Of a stretch of DNA of 15,629 nucleotides, positions 1 through 6,459 are shown piece by piece. How positions within the stretch are numbered: position 1 is the first letter of the stretch; the number at the start of each line of letters is the position of its first letter. Location of the stretch: NCBI GenBank assembly GCA_026389055.1, contig JAPLIO010000179.1:1-15629 (forward strand), in the 5' to 3' direction. This DNA comes from Candidatus Melainabacteria bacterium (lineage in GTDB: Bacteria > Cyanobacteriota > Vampirovibrionia > Vampirovibrionales > JAJTHC01). Below the pieces are notes generated by a model. That model made no database searches. It saw only the letters and a program-made list of their open reading frames with translations, and was not told where the DNA came from. Both the position numbers and the translations under genes were made by a program.

Positions 1-73
1 ACAGGTTGATTGACTTGAGGGCGTTTATTTGAGATCGTTGGATGGCGGTTAGTTGTTGGTAGCCTTTGGGCAT
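1..73 (-). CDS. IS30-like transposase, N-terminal fragment (runs off window)
   Basis: On the minus strand an ATG at 73-71 opens a frame that stays open to the window edge, giving 24 residues that begin MPKGYQQLTAIQRSQINALK. The spacing Y-x2-LT-x2-QR-x-QI-x-AL is the start of the helix-turn-helix that opens IS30-family transposases, which bind the element's inverted repeats and catalyse cut-and-paste transposition. A good ribosome binding site, AAAGGAG, lies at 90-84, ten bases before the ATG, so this start is well supported. The rest of the gene is outside the window, so completeness of the element cannot be judged. The family call rests only on this short N-terminus. Confidence 0.65.
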   Translation of the reverse strand, partial: MPKGYQQLTAIQRSQINALKSINL

Positions 74-126
74 TTGTGTGTATCTCCTTTTTATTGTCGT
101 TAATAAAAAGATACTACAACCAGTGG
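74..126 (-). mobile_element. Probable end of the IS30-like element
   Basis: The stretch between the transposase start and the stop codon of the neighbouring pilin-like gene is only about 50 bp. It must hold the transposase promoter and ribosome binding site and one element terminus. The minus-strand sequence GTTGTAGTATCTTTTTATTA (120-101) is a plausible part of an inverted repeat. The partner repeat is outside the window, so neither the exact boundary nor a target duplication can be defined. Confidence 0.35.
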
Positions 127-557
127 CTAGCCGCTCCCCCTAGTGGAACACTTCTTACTTGAATCCGCCTCGTTAAAAGGATCACTCACAGTGTTGGCTT
201 CCATCTTATGGTCGCACGGTGATACTTGTTGACCTCTAATACACTGGGTAGCATTTAATTTTGAAGTAAAATATTGTGGAATAGGGGAAGTAGGGCTTAA
301 CAAATCCCAATTTGAAATATTGGCAAAATCGCCATTCATTACGCCAGCACTTATCACTTCTGAAATCATTTGAATGGTTTCTTTTTGCATGGCTTTGTTT
401 TTAGCTTTTTGAACACTGGTTACAATACTAGGAACGGTCAGCCCAGCTATTAATCCTAAAACGGCTAAACTAACTAACAATTCTGATAAAGTAAAGCCTA
501 GCCTAAAGGCTTGTGGCTTGTGGCTTGTGGCTTGTGGCTTGTGGCTTGTTTTAGCAT
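127..557 (-). CDS. Type IV prepilin-like protein, out of frame at a heptamer repeat
   Basis: The body carries a textbook class III prepilin signal: G-F-T-L-S-E-L-L then a hydrophobic helix (VSLAVLGLIAGLTVPSIV). Prepilin peptidase would cut between G and F and methylate F. Glu at mature position 5 is present. In the frame holding this motif no ATG, GTG or TTG lies upstream before a stop at 573-571; the first possible start, TTG at 480, falls after the cleavage site. The only sensible start is ATG at 557-555, with AGGA upstream, but it reads into six 7-bp repeats and stops at 500-498. One more repeat copy, or two fewer, would join it in frame and give a 23- or 16-residue leader rich in Lys. The C-terminus (117 codons after the TTG) is short for a pseudopilin and stops right beside the IS30-like end, so it may be truncated. 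Function could be pilus, secretion or uptake; the sequence does not say. Confidence 0.7.
508..549. repeat. Heptanucleotide tandem repeat, six copies of GGCTTGT
   Basis: Six perfect, uninterrupted copies of a 7-bp unit (GGCTTGT on plus, ACAAGCC on minus) lie inside the leader region of the prepilin-like gene. Seven is not a multiple of three, so each gain or loss of a copy shifts the frame. Three copies (21 bp) would encode the seven-residue period KQATSHKPQA-like sequence. Heptameric short tandem repeats are a known feature of cyanobacterial genomes, and tandem repeats at gene starts are the known basis of phase variation in other bacteria. Confidence 0.95.
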
Positions 558-640
558 AGCATAAAAATTCCTATAGCAGTAGTTTTGTAACGGTAATGGT
601 GGCTTCTACAATGAAGTATCGGTTATTTTAGAATAAAACT

Positions 641-2395
641 TTAGTCTCTATCTTCTGAGGCGTAAGCAGTGGAGGTAGGTTCTTCCGCCATGGGGGCTTG
701 GGCTGATTCTTCAACCGCTTCATCAACATCTGGTGTTGGCACAGTAGCGTTAGACCTGTTGAAATTAGTCGGCGTCTTCGCCTTCAAAGAAGAAGGCGGT
801 AGCGGAATGCTTCTACTAGCCAGTGTGGGCATGGTTTTATTTTCCGCTAACAACGGAGACCCCTCCGAAGCCAAGGCGACTAATTGATCTTTCAAAGAGC
901 CCAAGTTATTCGCTAATTTAAGCTGAGATCGTTTAAAGTTAAGCTGTTGCTGTACATATGCACTACGGGCTTGAATGAGGTTACTGCTAGCTGTTAGCAC
1001 TTCCAAATAGTTGCCTAGCCCATTTTGGTAACGTCCGAAGGCTTGTTCTTTGGCCTGTTCAGCGGTTAGTAATCGGTTTTTAGCCAACGGAATTAAGGCT
1101 TTTTGCGTTTGCATGGCGTTAAATTGGGTGGCTACTTCTTTTTCTACTTCTCGTTGCTTCAGCTGGTAAGCAAGGGTAGAAACCTTAAAATCTTCATACG
1201 CCTGCTTGCTTTTGGCAGATTTGGTTATGCCTAAGCCTTCCAAGGCATCCCATTGAATTTCAAAACCAGCGTATTTGCTTTCCAACAGGTTGCTCCTGTT
1301 AGGCCCTATTTGGTTGAGGTAGCCATTGAGGTTGATATTGGGCATAAAGGCAGCCACGCTTTTACGAAACTCATTTTGCTTGCTTTTCATTTCGCTAAAC
1401 GCTTGCTTCAAGGTAGGCGATTCTTCCGTGGCTAAGGTTTGGCATTGGTCTACGGTAATAGCATCGTTAAAGAACTTGAGCTGTGTTACGCTGGAAAGTT
1501 TTGGCACAATTTCAGTATCGGCTTTAAATCCGAAATGCACGTTCAACCTGTAGTTAGTTGCCTTTAGCTGTTCGGTGGTGGATAAAATCTTTTGAGATTG
1601 GGCATCCAACAAATTTTGGGCTTCTAATACTTCTAGTAAAACGCCAACCCCTTCGCCGTAACGGGCTTTGGCTAGCTTTAGTTGCCCTTCGGCTTCTGAT
1701 TTGGCTTGGTGGAGGGCTTGCAATTCGAGGTTCAGGCTAATAAGGGTTAAAAAATCTTCGCTTAAATAGAACAATTGGTCTTGAGAAACCAAGTGTTGGG
1801 CGGCTTTGTTCAATTTCACTTGGTCTGCTTTTGCCAAAATATCGAACACTTCGGCTCCGCCTAGGTTGAGCGGTAATCTGGCTCGAAATTCAGGTAGAAT
1901 GGTTGTAATAAAGGCTTTGTTTGGGTTGCCGTTAAAAACTTGAATCCCGCCGACAAATCTGCTTTGACGGTAGTAAAATTGTAAATCTGGCAATAGGTTA
2001 CTAATACTCTCCAGCTTCGCCGCTTGAGACCGCTTGGTGTTGTGTTCCATAATAGAAAGCACCAAGTTGTTGTGGATGCCTAAATTGAGGGCTTCTTTAA
2101 AATCCAATACCAAGGCGTTGGGGTTAATAACCATATCTTCAGGTTTGGTTAGCTTTGTGGCAAAGGGGGTGTTTTTAAAATCAGCGGTTGAAGTTGTATT
2201 GGGTTGTAATGCTGAATAAGGCGTATTTTGTTGTTGGTGTGATTGAGGTGCAGTCGTCGCTTCTGGTGGCTCTTTGAGAATATCTTCTAATTCAATGGCT
2301 TGAACCAAGGCAACATTACTAACAAAGCATAAAGCAATAAGCAATAACCAAACGGTTTTAGCAGGTGGTTTTCGTTGGGTGAAGTTAAGAATCAT
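641..2395 (-). CDS. TolC-family outer-membrane efflux/secretion channel
   Basis: This 584-residue protein is the outer-membrane component of a tripartite efflux pump or type I secretion system. Residues 1-34 form a Sec signal peptide (positive start, hydrophobic stretch, cleavage near VQA/IE). Two homologous outer-membrane efflux (OEP) halves follow, roughly residues 95-295 and 320-500. They end in the matching motifs ARYGEGVGVLLEVLEAQNLL and RYQNGLGNYLEVLTASSNLI, the family hallmark. Long coiled-coil helices flank them. After about residue 510 comes a roughly 75-residue Pro/Ala/Glu-rich tail that is not part of the channel. ATG at 2395 is preceded by AGGA. It is transcribed away from the tRNA-tuf cluster and lies upstream of the prepilin-like gene with about 80 bp between them. 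No adaptor or inner-membrane pump gene is in the window, so the substrate is unknown. Confidence 0.9.
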   Translation of the reverse strand: MILNFTQRKPPAKTVWLLLIALCFVSNVALVQAIELEDILKEPPEATTAPQSHQQQNTPYSALQPNTTSTADFKNTPFATKLTKPEDMVINPNALVLDFKEALNLGIHNNLVLSIMEHNTKRSQAAKLESISNLLPDLQFYYRQSRFVGGIQVFNGNPNKAFITTILPEFRARLPLNLGGAEVFDILAKADQVKLNKAAQHLVSQDQLFYLSEDFLTLISLNLELQALHQAKSEAEGQLKLAKARYGEGVGVLLEVLEAQNLLDAQSQKILSTTEQLKATNYRLNVHFGFKADTEIVPKLSSVTQLKFFNDAITVDQCQTLATEESPTLKQAFSEMKSKQNEFRKSVAAFMPNINLNGYLNQIGPNRSNLLESKYAGFEIQWDALEGLGITKSAKSKQAYEDFKVSTLAYQLKQREVEKEVATQFNAMQTQKALIPLAKNRLLTAEQAKEQAFGRYQNGLGNYLEVLTASSNLIQARSAYVQQQLNFKRSQLKLANNLGSLKDQLVALASEGSPLLAENKTMPTLASRSIPLPPSSLKAKTPTNFNRSNATVPTPDVDEAVEESAQAPMAEEPTSTAYASEDRD

Positions 2396-2440
2396 GCACT
2401 TAAAATCCTATTCACATCAGCACCTAATGGCTAACGGGGT

Positions 2441-2457
2441 ATACTACTTTTTAGTAT
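2441..2457 (-). promoter_or_regulatory. Small inverted repeat upstream of the TolC-type gene
   Basis: ATACTA and TAGTAT flank a 5-base spacer about 45 bp upstream of the efflux-channel start. This could be an operator or a weak hairpin in the leader. No convincing -35/-10 pair was found for this gene, and nothing else was recognised in the 2396-2551 intergenic stretch. Confidence 0.2.
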
Positions 2458-2551
2458 TAGATGTTTTTAGGGTTTCTTGAGAGGGAGCCTCTTGTTTTCA
2501 TCTTGCTGTATGAAGCCTGTTGGCTAATGACAGTTTTTTTAGGTTGAGCTA

Positions 2552-2579
2552 TTGACTTCTTTCTTGTTTAATTTAGACT
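2552..2579 (+). promoter_or_regulatory. Candidate promoter of the tRNA-tuf cluster
   Basis: TTGACT (2552-2557) and TAGACT (2574-2579) are separated by 16 bp and match five and four positions of the sigma-70 consensus. Transcription would start near 2586, about 12 bases before the first tRNA, as is typical for tRNA operons. Confidence 0.45.
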
Positions 2580-2597
2580 TAATAGTGTTGGTGATGA

Positions 2598-2669
2598 GCC
2601 GAAGTAGCTCAACGGTAGAGCAACGGTTTTGTAAACCGTAGGTTGCGGGTTCGAATCCCATCTTCGGCA
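2598..2669 (+). tRNA. tRNA-Thr (anticodon TGT)
   Basis: The acceptor stem GCCGAAG/CTTCGGC is perfect with discriminator A. The D arm is GCTC...GAGC, the anticodon stem ACGGT/ACCGT encloses loop TTTGTAA with anticodon TGT, and the T loop is TTCGAAT. It decodes ACA. The T stem GCGGG/CCCAT contains a C-A mismatch and a terminal G-T pair. The 3' CCA is not encoded and must be added enzymatically. Confidence 0.95.
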
Positions 2670-2687
2670 ATTTTCAATTCAATTTAT

Positions 2688-2768
2688 GGGTAGGTGCCCG
2701 AGTGGTTAAAGGGGGCGGACTGTAAATCCGCTACTTCGGTTACGTTGGTTCGAATCCAACCCTGCCCA
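2688..2768 (+). tRNA. tRNA-Tyr (anticodon GTA)
   Basis: A class II tRNA: acceptor GGGTAGG/CCTGCCC with one G-T pair, anticodon stem GCGGA/TCCGC around loop CTGTAAA (anticodon GTA), and an extra variable arm (about TACTTCGGTTACG) before the T arm GTTGG/CCAAC. CCA is not encoded. It lies 18 bp after tRNA-Thr(TGT), so the two are surely co-transcribed. Confidence 0.95.
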
Positions 2769-2809
2769 ATTTTTATTTTTATTAGCTGTTTTTTCATGAA
2801 TTTAATTTT

Positions 2810-2881
2810 GCCCATGTGGCGCAGTGGTAGCGCACTCCCTTGGTAAGGGAGAGGTCACGAGTTCGAATCTCGTCATGGGCA
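2810..2881 (+). tRNA. tRNA-Thr (anticodon GGT)
   Basis: The acceptor stem GCCCATG/CATGGGC is perfect, with D arm GCGC...GCGC, anticodon stem CTCCC/GGGAG, loop TTGGTAA (anticodon GGT) and T arm ACGAG/CTCGT. It decodes ACC and ACU. CCA is not encoded. It is the third member of the Thr-Tyr-Thr series ahead of tuf. Confidence 0.95.
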
Positions 2882-2916
2882 AATTTTTATGTTTGTGTTT
2901 AAGGCTGGTTGAGAGA

Positions 2917-2944
2917 CAGTTTTGTAACAAAACCTGCTTTTTTT
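2917..2944 (+). terminator. Possible rho-independent terminator after the tRNA genes
   Basis: CAGTTTTG (2917-2924) can pair, with one bulged base, with CAAAACCTG (2928-2936) around a TAA loop, followed by a run of T at 2938-2944. It could end the tRNA transcript, or partly attenuate read-through into tuf. The stem is A/U-rich and modest. Confidence 0.5.
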
Positions 2945-2993
2945 AGTGGATTTGAGTGAAACCCCTTGACCTGAGCTTATGGTCTTGTTCAAA

Positions 2994-3002
2994 TGGTATT
3001 AT
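2994..3002 (+). promoter_or_regulatory. Candidate extended -10 promoter for tuf
   Basis: TGGTATTAT has the TGn extension followed by a near-consensus -10 hexamer. A TTGACC at 2966-2971 lies too far upstream (25 bp) to be its normal -35 partner. Transcription would start near 3009 and leave a leader of about 93 bases before the EF-Tu start. Confidence 0.35.
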
Positions 3003-3101
3003 CCTCGGCCTTAAAGTTATAAGACTTGTCTTTGGTGAGTTACCCGATGGATTCTTTTTCGTTGTGTGAAGGAATCAGTTTTCGATAGGAGATATTCGAA
3101 T

Positions 3102-4319
3102 ATGATGGCTCGTGAAAAGTTTGAACGTAATAAGCCACACGTCAACATTGGTACTATTGGTCACGTTGACCACGGTAAAACAACCCTAACTGCTGCAATT
3201 ACTTCGGTATTGGCTGCTGTTGGTGGTGCTTCTGCAAAAAAGTTTGATGAAATTGATGCTGCCCCTGAAGAAAAAGCACGTGGTATCACGATTTCAACAG
3301 CTCACGTTGAATATGAAACAGAAGCTCGGCACTATGCTCACGTTGATTGCCCAGGACACGCCGATTATGTTAAAAACATGATTACGGGTGCTGCCCAAAT
3401 GGATGGTGCTATCTTGGTTGTTGCGGCGACTGATTCGGTTATGCCTCAAACCCGTGAGCACATTTTGTTAGCCCGTCAGGTTGGGGTTCCTAACTTAGTT
3501 GTATTTATGAACAAATGCGATTTAGTTGATGACCCTGAAATGCTTGAATTGGTAGAGATGGATATTCGTGAAATCTTGAGCCAATACGAGTTTGATGGCG
3601 ATAACATCAGCATTATTCATGGTGCTGCTCGTCCAGCATTGGAAAAAATGATTGGTGGCATTAAAACCGGTCGTGGTGAAGACCAATGGGTTGATAAGGT
3701 TTGGGAATTGATGGACGCTGTCGACCAAACAATCCCAACACCAGAACGTCCGTTGGATATGCCATTCTTGATGCCTATTGAAGACGTATTTACGATTACT
3801 GGTCGTGGTACGGTTGTTACGGGTCGTATTGAACGTGGCCGTATTAAAGTAGGCGAAGAAGTTGAAATTGTTGGTATTGCTGATACACGCAAAACAACCG
3901 TTACCGGGATTGAAATGTTCCGTAAACAGTTGGATGAAGGTCAGTCTGGCGATAACGCTGGTTGCTTACTTCGTGGTATTGATAAAACGACTGTAGAACG
4001 TGGCATGGTATTGGCTAAGCCTGGTACTGTAAAGCCTTCTTTGAAGTTTACTGCCAACGTATACGTTTTGAAAAAAGAAGAAGGCGGTCGTCATACGCCG
4101 TTCTTCACCAACTACCGTCCTCAGTTCTATATTAGAACAACGGATGTAACGGGTGTTGTAACATTACCTGAAGGCGTAGAAATGGTTATGCCTGGCGATA
4201 ACGTTATGGCTACCGTTGAATTGATTTGTCCAGTAGCTATTGAAGCGGGTATGCGTTTCGCTATTCGTGAAGGTGGTCGTACTATTGGTGCAGGTGTTGT
4301 TGATACAATTCTTGGTTAA
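3102..4319 (+). CDS. tuf: Elongation factor Tu
   Basis: EF-Tu is the GTPase that delivers aminoacyl-tRNA to the ribosomal A site. GTP-binding motifs are in order: GHVDHGKT (20-27), RGITI (60-64), DCPGH (82-86), NKCD (137-140). The fifth motif reads GAARPAL (174-180) where GSALKAL is usual. Domains 2 and 3 follow, ending IREGGRTIGAGVVDTILG. About ten extra residues near 186-198 resemble the cyanobacterial insertion. I chose ATG 3102 because AGGAG at 3087-3091 is ten bases upstream; the adjacent ATG at 3105 (MAREKFERNKPH) is equally possible. An upstream in-frame GTG at 3066 lacks family similarity. Length of about 405 residues is normal. It follows three tRNA genes and precedes the S10 cluster after a terminator. 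Confidence 0.97.
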   Translation: MMAREKFERNKPHVNIGTIGHVDHGKTTLTAAITSVLAAVGGASAKKFDEIDAAPEEKARGITISTAHVEYETEARHYAHVDCPGHADYVKNMITGAAQMDGAILVVAATDSVMPQTREHILLARQVGVPNLVVFMNKCDLVDDPEMLELVEMDIREILSQYEFDGDNISIIHGAARPALEKMIGGIKTGRGEDQWVDKVWELMDAVDQTIPTPERPLDMPFLMPIEDVFTITGRGTVVTGRIERGRIKVGEEVEIVGIADTRKTTVTGIEMFRKQLDEGQSGDNAGCLLRGIDKTTVERGMVLAKPGTVKPSLKFTANVYVLKKEEGGRHTPFFTNYRPQFYIRTTDVTGVVTLPEGVEMVMPGDNVMATVELICPVAIEAGMRFAIREGGRTIGAGVVDTILG

Positions 4320-4329
4320 TCAAGTGGTT

Positions 4330-4371
4330 AGCCCTCTCTTTGTTTGAAGAGAGGGCTTGCTTCCTTTTTTT
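4330..4371 (+). terminator. Rho-independent terminator between tuf and rpsJ
   Basis: GCCCTCTCTT (4331-4340) pairs perfectly with AAGAGAGGGC (4347-4356), with one more A-T pair outside, around loop TGTTTG. A T-run follows at 4365-4371, eight bases beyond the stem, so termination may be partial. rpsJ starts only 32 bases later, leaving almost no room for a separate promoter; partial read-through or attenuation is likely. Confidence 0.8.
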
Positions 4372-4403
4372 CAAGAAAGCTTAAAGAAAGTTTGGATAGT
4401 GTA

Positions 4404-4754
4404 ATGGCTCAGCCTAAATCTAAAACAGCCGTTGTAAGTAAGGCTCCCAAGCAAAGTCGGGTACGAATTCGCTTGCAGTCTTACGATCATCGGTTAATTG
4501 ATTCTTCTGCCGTGAAAATTGTAGAAGTTGTTAAAACCTCTAATGCTAAACTGGTTGGCCCAATTCCCTTGCCAACGCGTCGTCGCATTTTTTGCGTGTT
4601 GCGTTCACCGCACGTTAATAAAAAATCTCGTGAACATTTTGAAATTCGTGTACACAAACGCTTAATTGATATTCTAGACCCAGGTGCTGAATTGATTGCT
4701 CAACTTTCGAGAATTGATTTACCTGCTGGGGTTGATATTGAAGTTCGTTTGTAA
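4404..4754 (+). CDS. rpsJ: 30S ribosomal protein S10
   Basis: S10 is in the 30S head and is also the NusE partner of NusB in transcription antitermination. The signature region is intact: RIRLQSYDHRLID (21-33), VGPIPLPT (51-58) and SPHVNKKSREHFEIRVHKRL (68-87). ATG 4404 gives 116 residues with a 16-residue basic N-terminal extension compared with the usual ~103. A longer in-frame start at 4344 lies inside the preceding terminator and adds unrelated residues, so I rejected it. The ribosome binding site is weak (GGAT eight bases upstream). It is the first gene after tuf; a tuf-rpsJ pair is known in many bacteria, including Cyanobacteria. Confidence 0.95.
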   Translation: MAQPKSKTAVVSKAPKQSRVRIRLQSYDHRLIDSSAVKIVEVVKTSNAKLVGPIPLPTRRRIFCVLRSPHVNKKSREHFEIRVHKRLIDILDPGAELIAQLSRIDLPAGVDIEVRL

Positions 4755-4820
4755 TATCTTAATAAATAGAGTTTGTGTTGAGCAGCCACTCATCCCGAGG
4801 TCTTTTTTTGAAGGTTAATT

Positions 4821-5471
4821 ATGGTAAAGGAAAATATCGTGAGCTTTACTGGCTTTATTGGTAAAAAATTGGGCATGACCCAGGTGTTTGAAGAAGATGG
4901 GTCCGCTGTTCCTGTAACGGTTGTTTTATTGTATGACATGAAAATCACACAATTGAAAACCGAAGAAAAAGATGGTTATTCTGCCCTTCAAATTGGCTGT
5001 GTTCCAGCCAAGGCAAAACATTTAACAAAGGCTGAGCAGCAGCATTTGTTGAAAAATGGCAATCCGTTGCTAAAAACATTGAAAGAATTCCGTGTGGATT
5101 CTTCGGTTGTTTCTAATTTCACTGTTGGTGATACCGTTTCGACTGATTTTATTGAAGCAGGACAGAAACTTTCGGTTACTTCTACCTCTATTGGTAAAGG
5201 TACCATGGGAACAATTCGTCGTTGGGGACACCATCGTGGTCCTATGAGTCATGGTTCTAAAAACCATCGTCTTCCAGGGTCTATTGGTGCAGGCACAACG
5301 CCAGGTCGTGTGTTTAAAGGTCTTCAAATGGCTGGCCGTAAAGGCAACAAAGCTGTAACTATTTCCAATTTGAAAGTAGTTCGTTTTTACCCTGAAAAGC
5401 AAGTGGTGTTAATCAAAGGATCCCTGCCAGGGTCTAATGGCACGCTAGTTGTTGCGAAAGTCACCAAGTAG
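4821..5471 (+). CDS. rplC: 50S ribosomal protein L3
   Basis: L3 is an early-assembly 50S protein near the peptidyl transferase centre. The start GFIGKKLGMTQVF (11-23) and the long central loop GTMGTIRRWGHHRGPMSHGS (127-146) and LPGSIGAGTTPGRVFKG (151-167) are diagnostic. The loop has GAGTTPG where enterobacteria have a methylated Gln. ATG 4821 is six bases after GAAGG. Its 216 residues are normal. It follows rpsJ after 66 bp. Confidence 0.97.
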   Translation: MVKENIVSFTGFIGKKLGMTQVFEEDGSAVPVTVVLLYDMKITQLKTEEKDGYSALQIGCVPAKAKHLTKAEQQHLLKNGNPLLKTLKEFRVDSSVVSNFTVGDTVSTDFIEAGQKLSVTSTSIGKGTMGTIRRWGHHRGPMSHGSKNHRLPGSIGAGTTPGRVFKGLQMAGRKGNKAVTISNLKVVRFYPEKQVVLIKGSLPGSNGTLVVAKVTK

Positions 5472-5513
5472 CACCCATAATCATTTGGAAGAGATTAAAG
5501 GTTAATTTTAGAT

Positions 5514-6161
5514 ATGTCATTAGAAGTAGTTTCTTATACGCCAGAAGGCAAGGTTCAAGAGCCCGTAGTGCTTGAAGAATCCGTCTTTGGTCTTGTGCCT
5601 AATAAGCACGTTTTATATTTGGCTTTGCGTCGTGAACAGTTAAACGCAATGGCTGGTACGGCTTCAGCTAAAACTCGTGCAGAAGTTCGTGGTGGTGGGC
5701 GTAAGCCTTGGAAGCAAAAAGGCACAGGTCGTGCTCGTCATGGGTCTATTCGTAGCCCGTTATGGGTTGGTGGCGGTAAGTCTTTTGGGCCTAAGCCTCG
5801 TTCGTTTGCTGTTAGTTTAACAAAAAAAGTTCGTCGCTTGGCTATGCGTTCAGCGTTGTCTGCTATTGTCGGTAAGTTGAAGATTGTAGAAGATTTTTCC
5901 TTTCTTGAAAAGCCTTCAACAGCCAAAGCTCATCAGTTTTTCAAAGCGTTAGATATTGCTCAGCAATCAAGTGTGTTGATTTTGGCTGATTATAAGTCGT
6001 CTGAAAATCAAAACTTAGCATTGTCTGTGCGTAACTTGGCTGCTGTTAATTTGTCTTTGGATTCCAATTTGAGCATTCATGCTTTATTGAAAGCTAAGAC
6101 GGTTATTTTAACACGCAAAGCATTGACTCAAATTCAGGAAAGGTATGCTCAAAATGTTTAG
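5514..6161 (+). CDS. rplD: 50S ribosomal protein L4
   Basis: L4 lines the exit tunnel, and in some bacteria represses its own S10 operon. The tunnel loop RGGGRKPWKQKGTGRARHGS (59-78), then SPLWVGGGKSFGPKPRSF (81-98), is unmistakable. Total 215 residues, normal length. AAGG at 5498-5501 precedes ATG 5514 by 12 bases. Its 3' end overlaps rplW by 17 bp, implying translational coupling. Whether it also regulates the operon here cannot be seen. Confidence 0.96.
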   Translation: MSLEVVSYTPEGKVQEPVVLEESVFGLVPNKHVLYLALRREQLNAMAGTASAKTRAEVRGGGRKPWKQKGTGRARHGSIRSPLWVGGGKSFGPKPRSFAVSLTKKVRRLAMRSALSAIVGKLKIVEDFSFLEKPSTAKAHQFFKALDIAQQSSVLILADYKSSENQNLALSVRNLAAVNLSLDSNLSIHALLKAKTVILTRKALTQIQERYAQNV

Positions 6162-6459
6162 CAAAGCCCTTTATCAGCTCATTCAGAAGCCTGTCGTTAC
6201 TGAAAAAGCCTTGAGCTTGATGCAGTTTAATCAATATGTATTTAAGGTTTCTTACAAATCAAACAAAGTAGAGCTTGCTAAGGCATTTGAAGCTTTGTTT
6301 CCTGGTCGTAAGGTTACCAAAGTGGCTTTATTAAATAAGCCTGGTAAGATGAAGCGTCTCGGTAAGCGTTCTATTATGAAAGCGTCTTATCGCAAGGCTA
6401 TCTTTACTATTACTGGCGAGCCATTGGATTATTTTCAGGAGTTAGCTCATGCCAATTAA
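6145..6459 (+). CDS. rplW: 50S ribosomal protein L23
   Basis: L23 sits at the tunnel exit and docks trigger factor and SRP. The motif QKPVVTEKALSLM (14-26), followed by YVFKVSYKSNKVELAKAFEALF (roughly 31-52), is typical; the length of 104 is slightly above usual. AGGAAAGG at 6136-6143 lies directly before ATG 6145; a second ATG at 6154 is better spaced from it, so the start could be three codons later. It overlaps rplD upstream and rplB downstream. Confidence 0.95.
   Translation: MLKMFSKALYQLIQKPVVTEKALSLMQFNQYVFKVSYKSNKVELAKAFEALFPGRKVTKVALLNKPGKMKRLGKRSIMKASYRKAIFTITGEPLDYFQELAHAN

Noticed and set aside
508..549. Tandem repeat as a CRISPR array
   Set aside because: Seven-base units with no spacers; a simple tandem repeat.
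669..887. Plus-strand open frame opposite the TolC-type gene
   Set aside because: Mirror of the Pro/Ala-rich tail of the real minus-strand gene; no ribosome binding site or recognisable domain.
2463..2500. AGAGG/CCTCT mini-hairpin as a terminator or attenuator
   Set aside because: A five-base stem with a three-base loop and only a weak T-run; not convincing on either strand.
3066..3101. GTG start of EF-Tu at 3066
   Set aside because: The added 12 residues have no family similarity, and a good AGGAG lies between it and the ATG pair.
4344..4403. N-terminal extension of S10 starting at 4344
   Set aside because: It starts inside the tuf-rpsJ terminator hairpin, lacks a ribosome binding site and adds 20 residues unlike any S10.
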